A stretch of DNA of 64,000 nucleotides. Source: Taenia hydatigena. Taxonomy: Eukaryota > Platyhelminthes > Cestoda > Cyclophyllidea > Taeniidae. The notes under the pieces are model-generated. The model had not been told where the DNA came from and searched no databases. It saw only the letters and a program-made list of their open reading frames with translations. This document shows positions 13,082 to 25,058 of this stretch, in pieces. The position numbers and the translations under genes are program-made. The stretch spans positions 2,799,128 through 2,863,127 of the forward strand of contig JADWOT020000007.1 of the NCBI GenBank assembly GCA_036345935.2, given 5' to 3'. Positions within the stretch are counted from its first letter, which is position 1; each line of letters starts with the position of its first letter.

Positions 13082-13246
13082 ATGGCTGCACGAATTTTAG
13101 ACGAGTGGCTCGCTTTTCACATGGGTGTATTTATTCTAATTTTGGGTACGCTGCGATTGCTGGTGCGAGGGGCAGGATGGGTGTCGGTCTTGGTTACCAG
13201 CGCTACATTAATCGTTTTGCATAGGCCAAGTAAACTAGTCCATAAG
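13082..13246 (+). CDS. Candidate first exon with hydrophobic segments
   Basis: An ATG at 13082 opens 55 codons that end AAG before GTAGGC, a fair donor in phase 0. Residues 11-24 (AFHMGVFILILGTL) and 32-47 are hydrophobic, suggesting two membrane segments or a signal anchor at the N terminus. The frame stays open past the donor to 13468. It lies upstream of other plus-strand candidate exons, but no phase-checked link was established. Family unknown. A mirror copy is at 53996-54160. Confidence 0.28.
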
Positions 13247-14045
13247 GTAGGCCAAAGGTTTCAATCGCTTTCTGTGAGCCAAATGTGGAATTTCTTCCTA
13301 AGAATCCTGTCTTATTATACCTTCAAGAAGGTTTCGCGACACTGCAAGGATAAGCAAGAGCTTACTTTTTCCTTCCATTTTTTAAGTCGCATTATTTTTA
13401 CGCATACAATCAACTCTTTCTCCATAGTTTCTTTTCTTTTAGAAAGAAAATATATAATCACACTTTAAAATCGCTCATATGACTCTCATGCGTGTTGAGT
13501 CTAAACCTATGTGCAGCTTTTGTTCAAAAGTATTTTAGGTGTGAATGCTTAGAAGCATGTGCATATCTGTTTTTTTTCACAAAGATTTTTAGCATTATGA
13601 CTTCACTTCCCAATGGTTTGGTTGATTTGTTTTCTTCAAGGTTTTCTTTGGGGTGTGCTTTGTCTGGGCGTGTGGAGTGCTCTTAACTGGCCCCAATAGA
13701 TGTGTTCCATTTGTTAAGGGCAATCCATTTGAGGGCAATCCGCCAAAATTATTGCCGTTTTTGGCGCGAGTGATAACTCAGAATTGGAGACGGATTTGAA
13801 TGCAATAAATAAGCCTTGATGGGAACTGAAAGGGACGGAATTCGAAATTGAAATTTCCTGTTGCAGTGTTTAATGTTCAGGTGACAACAGATTTCATTTT
13901 TTAAGCGTCTTTGATATTTTTTGCACACAACATTCTTAATATGCATTTTTAAGGAGAAGGACCATCATTTCTTTCCGTCTTCATGTCTTCTTACAATTGC
14001 ACTTTGCCAGTTGTATCGCATAAGTTGTTCTACCATCCATTTAAG

Positions 14046-14275
14046 TAGAATCTATCGCGTTTATGAGATGCAGCGTGGATGCAATTGTAGGGCCTTTCGA
14101 GAGGGCGCGTAAGCAAGCTCCTCTCCATTGGCAGACTGAATTGGCTCATCTGCAGCATCAGCAAGCGCAATTTGAACAAACACAAGGCGAGGCAGTAGAG
14201 GTTCTGCTAGGAGCGGGATGTCGATATGCAGCCCACATCATTCTTAAACTAGGCGCCACTCTGCTGCTTTAGTTG
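14046..14275 (+). CDS. Candidate exon ending in TAG next to a consensus donor
   Basis: An acceptor-like TTTAAG precedes 14046. The frame runs 75 codons (for example MRCSVDAIVGPFERARKQ and a glutamine-rich helix-like part) to TAG at 14270-14272. Three bases later comes a consensus donor (TTG then GTAAGT), and the 67-nt intron 14276-14342 ends in an excellent acceptor. The phases on the two sides of that intron agree only in this same frame, the one with the stop. So either this is a terminal exon and the donor is incidental, or the gene carries a nonsense codon. CTGCTGCTTTAG before TTG also looks like an acceptor. Both arms share the TAG. Confidence 0.3.
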
Positions 14276-14342
14276 GTAAGTTCATCGCAATACCTTTTTA
14301 CGAATGCGATTACTCCTTTTACGTTTCATCCGGCCTCTGCAG

Positions 14343-14604
14343 GCACGGAGATGTTTTTCGGCTTTGGATCCCGTGGCTGAGGTGATAGGTGAGCTAGAAG
14401 CCCAAACTAGGGCAATGATAATGAAGACGGGAGCACACTTGATGCAGTATGTCGACTGCATGCTCCCTTTGGTGAAATGCTTGGAAGTCGGCCAAGTGCG
14501 GCGCGATGCGGTAATTTCCACGCTCATGACGTCGTTGACAGAAAGTGCCAATCATCGGTGCGAGTTGAGAGTGTGGATATACAAGGGAGGGAATTCGCCA
14601 AATT
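14343..14604 (+). CDS. Candidate internal exon of an unidentified gene
   Basis: The acceptor is strong (TTTCATCCGGCCTCTGCAG) and the donor is GTAAGT. Only one of the three plus-strand frames is open across the 262 nt. It reads 87 codons plus one base, for example ALDPVAEVIGELEAQTRAM and VRRDAVISTLMTSL, a mostly helical, soluble-looking segment. It ends in phase 1, which fits the phase 1 start of the exon at 17235. Minus-strand frames are also open here, which lowers certainty. No family recognised. The mirror exon is at 52638-52899. Confidence 0.45.
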
Positions 14605-15659
14605 GTAAGTGTACACAATCATACATACATCTGTTTGCATAGCATTTTTTTTTATTCACTCAGTTTGATTTGGCCTGCCTCTTCGTCATTAAGTATAGTC
14701 TTTTGTACCCGCAACAGGTACTGCCGATTGGATGAAAATCACACTTGGGTGACTTGCGGCTAACTGTACCTTTGTTAGGGCCGCTTCCTACCTTTTCCTT
14801 CCTTATGTGGTCCGCTTGTTTGTGCGGATCTCGAGCAAGCGTTTCGCCACTACTGATGCCCATTAAGCATTAGCAAGGCTAGTGTTCGTGCTCATTAGCC
14901 TCTAATCATGCCCCTGGCTGAATTCGCTCACTTTTGCAACTAATCTTGCCACTTGTTTCGCTTTTCATTGAAGTGTGCATGCGCATAAGATTCTTAATAA
15001 ATACAAATGAAAGCTATCAGTGTGCTCACCTGAATGCTCTGGTGCTACTGTTGGCCGATGGAGCATACTGGACGCCAAGCACTGATGCATTAATCGGCGT
15101 CGCATCTCTTGCAACTGTCTGCAACGAAACAACTCTCACCTCCAATTAAGCATTCTTCCTTCTAAGTCATACCAGCAGTTGACGCACCATGCGTTAACGG
15201 GCCAATTAAGCATGCTCCAGGAAATACACTCCTAACCAGAAGGTTTGCCGCTCTTTTTTCTCCTCCTGTTGTCTTCCAACTTCTAAGAAAAATTTTTGCA
15301 TTTTTTTCGGGATCCATGTGCTACTTTAGACTTAATCAAATTTTATGGAAGCATCAGGTGGTTTTGTCGGTCCATTAACAGTTGTTATTGTGTCTATGGA
15401 AGTTGGAACGGAGATGATGCAAAGAGCGCTACATTGCTTGAACCTGACTTTGTTCGGTGTCTTTATCGAAAGCACCGAAATTAATGCATTCATTTTCATC
15501 ATATGAGGCTTCTTGGAATGACAGCCTTTGAACTGCTCATAGCTGGGGCGTTTAGTGAAGATACAGTGTGATAGTAACTACCTTGGGGGCAACACACTAA
15601 TCACCTCGGCGTGTCTCCCCGCTGTGATAGAGATATGATAGTCACAGCGTAGAAGTAAT

Positions 15660-15725
15660 TGGCTTTGCCAGGGGGCTAATAGTTGATTGACGGATTGTGG
15701 ACGCGGGTTTGATCCCGCCTGCATT
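15660..15725 (+). repeat. Weak tRNA-like sequence
   Basis: It contains TTTGCCAGGGGGCTAATAG, loosely like a tRNA D arm, followed by GGATTGTGGACGCGGGTTTG and ATCCCGC, a T-arm-like hairpin (GCGGG and CCCGC) with a six-base loop. No acceptor stem was found. It is probably another decayed tRNA-derived repeat. Mirror at 51519-51584. Confidence 0.3.
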
Positions 15726-17234
15726 TTTATACATTGGCAAGCATTAAGATTCGTTTGCTTTTCACTTACCTGTTTATGTGGCTATTTGGTTAGTGAGAAT
15801 TTGAGTAGGTAGGCAAGCTCTTCTCTATTCCAGTCTATCAAATTGTCCCCTGTCCCATCCGTCAAACTTACTACCTCCCTACACCTTTCCTTTACGGCTT
15901 TACTGCAGACGCAAGATAATTGGTGGGGAAGCATTGTTAGAAAGGAAAGGAAACCTGGCAGTATTTCGTCGTTTCTGTGGTACTTCCCTAATCTCAAAGT
16001 ACGAAGTTATTAGAGGATAATTGCTGTGATATTTATGTTTGCAAATCCATAACTTGGTTGAACCTACTGAACCCATGAAGACGGCCTTGAACTACCCCAG
16101 GACAAACGCGCCTCCAGTGAGAACAAGCATGTGCACTGTATGCATGGTTACCACTGAGTGGATTAGCTGCCCTTCCAGTGAAGGGAACCCCATGATTATC
16201 AACGCGTGACCAGTAGGGAAGTATTCGGCTATCCACCAAAGTCGGATCCCAATTAAAAGCATTCATCGCTGTAATTCGGTCAATCTTGTAACAGAAGGCA
16301 ATCACCGCAGGACATGGGCTGCGAGTGTGGAGACTGCGTCGCTGCTTCTTACGGTGTCATCGCGTTTGTGATGTGATGGGTGATTGGTGCATAGAGTGTC
16401 GATTTGCGCTGAAGTTAATTGCGAGCGCATCTATTCCCGCTCATTGGTGATGAGTTGTGGAGTCAAGCCTGTCTGCATTCGCTCCGCCACTGCTGCTCAA
16501 CCTTCTGTGGTACTCGATCTCTGATGTTGTTGGGCCACTTTAACAACAGGGTGTTTCCTATTCAGCAGAAGGCGCGAAGGAAATCTCGTTTGCTGTAGCA
16601 ATCGTCCGTTTTGAACGTATTAGTCTTGCGCTGTTTGCTTTCTATGCATATTACTTCATTCCAATCGGCAATGATTGACCTTCATGGTGAGCTCATTGGC
16701 TTTTGCGAGGGTGCCAAATAGTTTTCAAGAAGAGCAAAGAGTGAATGGGGATGGGTGCAAGATGTTTCACAATAGTAGCAGAGGCTTATTCCACTGACAT
16801 TGAATTTACTTATAGGTTAGAAGGGAAGAGGAAGGGTGGAGGAGAAGAGAGTGGGATAGAGTAGGATGAAAAGGAATAACATAGTACAGCTCAGGCGGTA
16901 CGTAAATAAGCGAAGAGGAAATAAGCAAGTTGAGCAATGCAAGGCTCATTTTGTTCCTTACCCTTCTCATCTTCTTGTCGTATTTTTGCATTCAGGCATG
17001 TGCGAATTTCTTCATTCTGTATCACAAATCCTTTTTAGGTACTTTAATTTCAAAAAGTACCTGCCTAATCCTTGAGTCACTCTACTTTTGCTTGGCATTA
17101 ACATAATATTCAGTGCTTTTGAAATTGCAAAATGTGGTTCTGTCTTACTCTTGGTATTTAATAAAGTGTTAGGTTTTAATGCTCTTTTCTGTTTGCGGTC
17201 AGTATTTACCTCCCTGTTCTCATGAACAAATTAG

Positions 17235-18551
17235 ATTGTTCAGAAGGAATCGATAAGATGCGGGGCACTCGCGCAGCCAACTTCAGTTTAGAGCAGGTTT
17301 TGGACGCAGGAGAGCTGCTAAGCACCACATTGGTGGTAGTGGCAAGTAAAACTATCCCACAAGGACAACTTTTGCATCCTTCTTCACCAATTACCTATTC
17401 TCACGTGTAGCGGATGCGATATTTGTCCTCTGTAAATTGTTGTTACCGAGATACTTCGCTTTCGCATTGGAATTGGTTTGCGTCTTCCACACAGCTATCC
17501 TAGCCAAAGGCTTCCATTACTCTATCATCAAACGCAGCAAAATGGCAGTCCTACAGGGCTGTCTTGAGGCATGCCTACCAGTAAGTGAGCTACTTTTACT
17601 AGAATAAGCAGGATCTTTGCAGCTTTGTGCAGCACAAACGCTATGCGTTCCTCCATACCTGGGTTTATTAAACAGAATAAAATCCCAAATTAAGTAAAGG
17701 TGGCAAGCTGCATTGATAAATTTAGAGCTGACAGTTGCTAGTTTGTCGCCTCAATAGAAATAGGGTCACAATCCATTTCATGCGGTCCCGACTAAGCTTT
17801 GATGGCCAATGCAGAAAGGTAGTTAGTGCAAGCCTATTTCCTACGCTAATTTTTTTAGTCTTTGCTCTATCTGCTGCCCTCAATTTTGACCTCTGAGCAC
17901 TTCTATGCCAGCAATGAATGCCCTCTCATGCTGGAATGGTCAGGAATGACCCGATGCTTCTCACATTTACATGCTATGTTGACTGTCTATTTTGGCACCC
18001 ATAAATTCATTCTCCATTGAGGAGTGTAGTCAGCTGAGATGGAGGGGCAGAAGGGCAAATGACATCACTTGCGGATTTCTAACCAAAATAATTTGTGTTT
18101 TATTGGCCAGGCTTCATGGCACTACAGTAGACCACGCGGCATGCTTCATGCAACACGTGGTACTCATCAATTCTGCGCGTTTCAAAGGGTATCAAAAGAT
18201 CAAGGATCGAAGTCGCAAAATGTAGAGCTAAGTCGTATCAGCAGATCAAATCTACTGTGACTTTCTTTTCCTTTGGAAAAAATGGTTGGTTTATTGCCTT
18301 TTTGCAGGCAATTCCCGATTGCTACCAAGTTAGGAACCTTCTTATTTTATGCAAGGGAATGCAGGTGGCCATGCCCAAGAATCCAAAACAAAATTGTGCA
18401 TGGTGCAGTACAGTTAAGGCAGAGTGAACGTACATGTCCCATAACTACTGGCGCTTCCAGCAGCCTGCTGAAAATGCCGCCATCATCCTTGCAGCCTAAC
18501 TCGCCTTCCCACATGCAAACAAACCTGTGCACACAGGCACATTATCATTAA
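17235..18551 (+). CDS. Candidate four-exon block with mini-introns, unidentified membrane-like protein
   Basis: Exons 17235-17345, 17411-17580, 17623-17693 and 18308-18551 join in consistent phase (ends 1, 0, 2, then TAA) across introns of 65, 42 and 614 nt with GT...AG ends. The donors include GTAAGTGAG, and the last acceptor is TTTATTGCCTTTTTGCAG. The reading begins CSEGIDKMRGTRAANFSLEQ, then includes hydrophobic LLSTTLVVVA and FVLCKLLLPRYFAFALEL segments and ends in a serine/proline-rich tail. It could continue 14343-14604. An alternative last exon at 18647 is possible. It is duplicated in tandem in the right arm. No family could be named; expression data would decide the model. Confidence 0.42.
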
Positions 18552-18646
18552 CAAAGCTTCGGAGAATGTTTGAATCCTCCTCCCCTTTTGCTCACAGTCG
18601 CCGTCATCCGCGAAAAAGATTACGATCGCCTTGTTTGCCACCATAG

Positions 18647-19000
18647 GCTAATTCGAGTAAACGTCATTCGAATGTGCCACTCATTGAGATCCAAGAAAGG
18701 CATCCAAAGAATGAATTTGCTTTGTTGGTACCTTCGATTGATCCTTGGTCACCATATCCATCGCTATTTCATTTTGTCATCATTAAGAGAAGGGTAGGAG
18801 AGGAAGGAAGACTATACCTACTGAGCAGCTTTCGCAGTCCTTTCCTTGTCATCGCGGTCATCGACTCAGTTGTGCCCGCTGCATTTACAAAAAAGTTGAA
18901 GAAACGTTTAAGTTCCTGCACAATCCCCACAAGCACTGATAGCATCGTGAACGCTAAAATACCAGTTAGGGCCGTTGAAGCTCCCAGCTTTGCAATTTAG
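18647..19000 (+). CDS. Candidate exon, 118 open codons
   Basis: The acceptor TTGTTTGCCACCATAG precedes a frame that stays open to TAG at 18998-19000. It reads soluble, mixed-composition residues (PLIEIQERHPKNEFALLVPS, later hydrophobic SPFLVIAVIDSVV). A second frame is also open as far as a possible donor (GTAGGA) at about 18795, so the reading is not certain. The right-arm tandem duplication breaks this frame after 18874: the second copy (48313-48597) reads into unrelated codons. Unknown function. Confidence 0.3.
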   Translation, partial: ANSSKRHSNVPLIEIQERHPKNEFALLVPSIDPWSPYPSLFHFVIIKRRVGEEGRLYLLSSFRSPFLVIAVIDSVVPAAFTKKLKKRLSSCTIPTSTDSIVNAKIPVRAVEAPSFAI

Positions 19001-19943
19001 CCCGCATCCTTGAGGTCTCTTTCAATTGCTACGTTCCTTCTTCGATCAGCCCTGCAACTCCACTCTTCGACTTTCTCTCTGTTTTCCCAGTCAAACACCC
19101 ATATCTCTATTTTTCATCTCTCTACCTCTTTAGCTCCCTTCTTACCACCTTACTTCAATTCATGATTAAAAATGCCCCCCTTTCTCGTTATCTAGCTATT
19201 TATAAACTTGCATCCGCGAGCGTCATTGTTCGATTTGCACAGAACGAGCCCTATACACCCCAAGCATTTATTTGGTTCACCGTCACTTCTACTTCCTTGC
19301 TCCACATAATTCGGTGTTTCTCCATCAATTCTCTTTGTTTTGTCAAATTCGAACTCGCAGAAACGACGTTGCCTTGGCCTATTAGTTCGTCAAAATTTGG
19401 CATCACTCTAACACAATGGCTAGGATCGAAAGTGAATGCGGCGAGTTGTGATGGGAGGATATGAGATGCGATGGCAAGACTTCGTTATGTACTTTTAGCT
19501 GCAGCTGGGGAAGTACCTAATAGGCAACAGAAGTAAGTAATGTTAAAGAAACCTGAAATTGCAATTATACAAATTTCTCGTGGGTTCCACTGGACTGCCA
19601 ATTGAATAGATTTATGTAAAGTTATGCTCCTGTCTCGCCTCTGTTCATTGGCCCGTACGATGTGGAGGAACTCTTTAAGTCTTTAGACACCCACTTTAAA
19701 TACTCCTAGAGAAGAGATTTTGAGACTGCAATATCCTTGCCCACCTGTTTCAGCTACTACTAAATTAAGTACAAATACTAGACCACGCATATGCAGGGAA
19801 AGGAAAAGGACGCTTCTTTATTGATGCCGTAGCACTGGTCATAAATGGCGAGGAGTCTTTTCACCTTCATGCTTGAATGCGTGATCAGCTAGTTGAATCG
19901 GTAAATGCATCTCATTGGGTATTTCTATTTTTAATAAATCTAG

Positions 19944-20146
19944 TTGGCATCAATCACCGCCCGATGTCGTCGGATATTCAGCTACTGCTGAAACAGTTTG
20001 ACACTGCTGGCCACGATTCTCCCTTATACAGCATTGTCCAATGCCGCTCCGGAATTCGTCTGAAGAACGACTCCTTAGCTCTCCTCATAGCTGCGCTTCA
20101 AATCGTTTTGTTCACTTTATTGTGGTACAGAATGCCTTTTGATTAG
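19944..20146 (+). CDS. Candidate exon ending in a hydrophobic segment
   Basis: A pyrimidine-rich acceptor (TTTCTATTTTTAATAAATCTAG) precedes a frame running through RPMSSDIQLLLKQFDTAGHD to a hydrophobic stretch (LALLIAALQIVLFTLLWY) and TAG. It would suit a C-terminal membrane anchor or one segment of a multi-pass protein. The phase link to neighbours is unknown. Mirror at 45205-45407. Confidence 0.28.
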
Positions 20147-20237
20147 TCCATTTCATCTGCTTTACTGAACCGAATGCATTGGTTTCGTCAGCGTCCGTGT
20201 CAGCTCACAAACCACCTACTAAAATACTGCTCTGAAG

Positions 20238-20405
20238 ATGGCCAATGCCGTCACCACAAAGGGATATTTCGCTCTCTCCCAAGATTACCGAAAAATTCTC
20301 ATTGGCATGGCTGTCTACATTTTGGTGATTTATTTGACAAGTTCATTAGCGCTGCTTCAGCAAAGGGCATTCCGGTTATTATGGTCTCAATCAAAAGAGA
20401 AGGTG
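20238..20405 (+). CDS. Candidate exon with one transmembrane segment
   Basis: An ATG preceded by AAG opens 56 codons, ending GTG before GTAACT in phase 0. The middle is a clear membrane-helix-like run (ILIGMAVYILVIYLTSSLAL) flanked by DYRK on one side and QQRAFRLLW on the other, consistent with basic residues after the helix. A second frame is open across the same stretch. Family unknown. Mirror at 44946-45113. Confidence 0.3.
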
Positions 20406-21603
20406 GTAACTGTAACACCTTGCAATGATCTACTTGCACTTTATTTACTGTATCGTTCTAACCATCTAGCGAAACTGCTAACGTACAATTTTACAAGGCA
20501 TGGTGCGGTATACGGTACACAGCAGACTTCTTGATAAAAAACGCAGAATCCGTCAACCATACATAGTAATTGCGAGGTCAGGCGCTTTCTTTCAGAGTCC
20601 ATTTAGAATCTAGGAAGGTCCAGTTTTGTGTTGTGGCTTGGCAAAGCAAGCGGTGTATTTATTAGCTGCTGATGAAATTTGTGCAGAAAGGAATGCCCTT
20701 CAGTAAAGCGCCACTGGCAAACATATTGAATTGTTAACTGCGGTGCAGATCACCATCAACACGGGGCATTTTTTCTACGCCTAGTTGAGCCGTATGCACG
20801 AAATCTGGTTTTAGAATATCTGCATGATGAATCTCAGTTGTGAAAATAGAAACGTCTATAACAAAAGTCTTTTAAATTAATATAAATGGCGCACAAGTGA
20901 TTAGAAGTGACTCAAAGTGCTTGTGTCAGAAGACATTTCTACAAACCTCATTAACTGCAGAAGCGCATTTCCGCTATTGAATTTCATGTGAAGAAAACAG
21001 ACTCATTTCAATGACCCTTACCCCAACCTCATTGATGCTGTGGCCATGAGAATGGATGCTACTCTTTCCTACTTTATCCTAACCTGTGAGCAAATCCCAA
21101 TATTTTACTACCAAATTATACACTTGACTCCGATTGTTAATGCGAAGGAAAAATCATTCCCACGCATGATTATTGACTGCGCATTCAATTCACCTTGGGA
21201 TCTAGCTGCAGAAACGACTTTCTATGATCAACGCACTCTTATGCTCCAGATTATTAAATGGAAATGATAAGACTGGTCAATTTCACTGAAGCAAACATTC
21301 ATGCATAGATTATCGTCAGTTGCAGGCGTTATAATGCCATAACAGTCGCAATTGCAAATCAAGAATGCACTGTGACAAATACCCCCTGAGTAACAATGCC
21401 ATTGAGTTAGAAAGCGATCACACCAATAGCAGACACCATTTTGAGAAGCCATAAATGTTTTGTCACATGGCTCAAACGTGACAATATTCCTTGCTATATA
21501 TACTACATGTAATTGCTAACGTATAGTGCATTTAATTTTGACACTAAATAAACTTTACCCTTATTATTAACTAGAAATACTACCGTTTGTTGTTTAATTT
21601 TAG

Positions 21604-21752
21604 AGCTCTGGACCCTGCAGCCGGAAGCCAAAGATCGCCTCCCAGTCTTGTCGCATTTCGGAACCTTCTCCATGATCTTAAAAGACATTCTCATCAAGGA
21701 CATACACAATCTGACCAGTCGTTTGACCTCAGCGTCAACATTAGCGTCGTAG
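21604..21752 (+). CDS. Candidate terminal exon just outside the left arm
   Basis: A strong acceptor (CCGTTTGTTGTTTAATTTTAG) is followed by two bases of a split codon and 48 open codons, beginning LWTLQPEAKDRLPVLSHFG, then a helix-like LKDILIKDIHNLTSRL, and TAG. It reads as the soluble helical C terminus of a protein. It lies 111 bp beyond the arm boundary at 21493, so it is single-copy. If it belongs to a gene in the left arm, the right-arm copy of that gene lacks it. The opposite strand is also open here. Confidence 0.35.
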
Positions 21753-24642
21753 GATTCAAGCCCAAAAGACCTTAAATGTGTTAAGGAAGATCTTGCTTCA
21801 GAACCCACCCCAAAGTGAACGCTTTGGTTTGATACTGTCGCAAAGCCGTACCAATGCCGACATTAATCTTGCTATTCTCTATATTCCAAGCCTATGAATT
21901 AGCATGCACGACAATCTGATCATTAAATGAACCGTATTTTTAAGTGCTTTTGCACTTTTCGGATGCACACATCCGTACATGCAAAAATAAGGAGATTCGA
22001 CGATCAAATGTATTAATTTCTTGGCTACCACCCTACATTTATCCGCTTTCACCTCAATTTGCAAAGAAATGCACAAAACGCTTTAAGTACCCTAGATAAT
22101 CAAGGCCATTAATGTCAACAATAAAGGTCTCCTTGTTGAAGCCTTATTTATCTGCATATCAAATGGCGCCAGACTGCTGCGATTAACCATCCGCTTCGCC
22201 ACAAAAATTGCTCACAAATATATAAATTCAGACAAGAAGAACTGCTTGAGTTTTCATGGGTTCCTGTCTTTAATTAGCCCGTCAGACAGTAAATGGAGAT
22301 ATAAAGAGCTCTACTATGGAAATTGCCGAGTGGTAAAATTCGTCTAAATGACCTTTGATAGCGATTTAGTTGAATAACGCAAGCACTTATCAGTTACTGA
22401 ACGACAGAGTCTACTGTGTTCCAAGCGAAATTACGACTGGCTACCTCATGTAGCACATTGACCAACACTGCAATGCAGATCAGATAGAAAAGTCACCTGC
22501 GTTTGAAAGCAATAAATGCCTTAGGCTCGAAGGAAACCCGCAATCCAAGACATTAGTTCTCTTTGGAGCCACTACTTTAGCAGAAAGCCATTTGGCAGTA
22601 GCTCTATGACCTTAAAAATAGCGCGTTGAAGTAGACCTTAAGTTTGCTCACCCAGCGATTTAGACTTATTCTATGCCAGCTTTAAATTTGCAGCTCTTTT
22701 ATTTCAAACAGGCTCCTCACACTTGCATTGGCAGGATATGATGTTAGGGGTAAGAACTAAAAGGTCGCTCTAATAGAAGATGGGTAAATGTTGACTAAGA
22801 ATGGTGACATAAGGCGGCTATTCTTTGTGCCGATTAGCTAAGGATCTTCAGTACTCGCAGAAGTATACAGCAGTAATTGTTCCTCACTATCGGACGCAGT
22901 GTGGCCCTCTTAGTTGTGCCTTAAGCTAGCATCTCGCGACTCAAATAACCAGAATTGTCTTTCCTGTCCTGAGGGGGTTAGCAAAACGGGTAGTCGCTTG
23001 GACAGATACGCCTGTACTTAAAGGCATATGTAGATTTCCAGTGACGACCCATCCGTGGCAATCAACTATAGGCAAATCGCATTCTGAGACCACTGGTTCA
23101 ACTAGGAAGGACCACTATACTGCATGCGCACTGTGGCCTACGTAGCTCCGCCGAAGCGGTAAGACATCATAAACGATTGCGCGGGTGCAGCCGATAACAT
23201 CAAGGATCCCAAAAGTAAGTTCCAGTTCCGTGGCAACCTCATTTCATTAGAGCTAGAAATTAGATTGCCAGTACGCTGACCCCAAATTTTAGAATCATTG
23301 ATTCATTCCCAGTGAAATCAGCTGTCCGACTCGAAAATAAATATCAATCTACTAATAGGTAGAATATCGTCTGTTTGTCTTGACCTGTTTCATTTTAGAA
23401 AGCTTAAAATTAGTTCATAATTTTGTAATTTAGTCGCCTGCTTATCCACTTTTGCTCGCCACTTTCCATTCGCCTAACGCAGTTTGTTATATCCACGCTG
23501 AATCTGTTCATCTATGATGGTCACACCTACGTTCGTATAATTTATCGTGCAGCCGTTCATGCTCCCAGTTCGTGTCCTATTCGCTTATACTGCCCAGTTG
23601 TTTTGGGTTCGCCCACAAAGGCTTGAAAACAACCAACGGTTTGGTGCAAATCACGCCGAAAGTTTTATGCCACTGTCAGGTTTTAGCATTGTCCTGGGCC
23701 TTTCTGTAGTTCACTTGTAAAGGTATCTGCTTATAGGAGCACAAGCAACAAATGCGCTTTTGAAACAAGCAATCCTTCATTACATCTAAGGCATAATGGC
23801 ATGTGTAGTTCATTCCTAACACTCAACCATCAGCATGACGGCTCTGCCTTCATACACTTTAATCACCTCCACTCTTTCAAGCGCTTTTATTCGCGTGAAC
23901 AGCATCGATTCGCTGCCCGTTAGCATTTTATTGAATTTGCGTCTTCCTGACTGGGTAACTTTCTTGACCATCAAGTAATGCAGGATTCTAGAATGAAGAG
24001 TAACTTTACGAGGGTAGAGGTGATTACGACAGTATTTCTTATTGCAAATAAGGAACAAACAACAAGCCTACTGGACCGCGCTTGTTAGCAGAGTATCGCC
24101 TGCAAAGTGCAGGGAAACTACAGGAGACAAAGAAGAATTGGGCTAATAGAGACTAGCTTTGACCACATGTCCAATCACTTATGCTTTGTGGCCGCATTCA
24201 TGTTCCATCAATCAAAAAACGCTACAGTTGCATCAAAAAGATATTGCGGTTAGATTAGCCTTCCTCACTTACTGTCTCAGATATGAGAAATCGTTGATAA
24301 TGTGCTGGTAGATGTAGTCATATGCACTAACCTACCTTAAATGTTATCGCGACCAGCACTAATCGTTCTTCTGCCTTATAAGTTGTTGGCTTAGGTGTCC
24401 TCCAAAACCAAATTTACTTCCTTTTTGGGTCCTTTTTTTCTAAATGAGATATTGGGATCCTGCAAATATAATACGTGAGAACGCATGTGTATATATATAT
24501 TTCTCTACAAGTTAAAGCTTAAATATTACAACGACAAGCATGTATATAAAAGTAGGCTGCGATGAAATACAGACAACGCCCCATGATATGCTTACCATTG
24601 TGCATATTAGTCGCGTAAAAACCAGTCTAACCTCCGAAGTCG
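21753..24642. other. Non-coding spacer sequence
   Basis: No supported exon, RNA or repeat was found. An alternating TA run occurs near 24489-24500. Open frames (for example 21879-22076 and 23816-24058 on the minus strand) have no splice or start support. Confidence 0.5.
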
Positions 24643-24672
24643 AGAGATTAAATTTAATAAAATTTAATCTCT
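24643..24672. other. Perfect 13-bp hairpin with 4-nt loop
   Basis: AGAGATTAAATTT, loop AATA, then AAATTTAATCTCT: a perfect inverted repeat in AT-rich, apparently intergenic sequence. No run of T or gene end adjoins it. It may be a cruciform-prone site or a MITE remnant; no flanking target duplication was seen. Confidence 0.6.
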
Positions 24673-25058
24673 TTGTGATATGCATACTACTGTCATCAAG
24701 AATTCTGCGCTATTAAGGTAAATGTTGTGATATGTGTAAGGTCGAAGTTGAGCTAGGATTCCATCTTCGTCTACCATAAATTACAAATGGGCGTATTTTC
24801 CAAGAATGATGCAGTGCTTTTGCACATTATCACGGTCGAGTTTAGACTAGTTTTAGAATGAGATTTTTACTGCCTCCACAGCTACTTTCAGTGTTTAGGA
24901 TTGTCAAAGTGCACGGGTGACTTTGTACTACCCCAAAAGCGAGAAGTCTTTAGCGAGAATTTGTGTCTGTGCTGTTTTCCCGGCAGCCATGCCTTAGATA
25001 GTGCATGCGATTCCGAATGCGGAGGCTGTTTGTGACTGTAGTTAAAAAAAACTTGCAG

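Larger units (their letters stand above)
4170..21493 (+). repeat. Left arm of a 17.3-kb near-perfect inverted repeat
   Basis: The whole stretch recurs in reverse complement at 43858-63072. Positions map with a constant coordinate sum: 67242 for 4170 to about 15285, 67244 from there to 16981, then 65351 for 16982-21493. The inner edge is sharp: the arms share the sequence up to 21493 and differ at 21494 (partner 43857). The outer edge is 4170, where the partner runs into a scaffold gap, so the true outer limit is unknown. About fifty long conceptual translations match between arms, with one residue difference. Such identity means a very recent duplication, gene conversion, or an assembly artefact. 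Confidence 0.97.

Noticed and set aside
13082..21752. Assigning the left-arm exons to a named membrane-protein or nucleoporin family
   Set aside because: Several families were considered, but no diagnostic motif was found, so no gene symbol or function is given.
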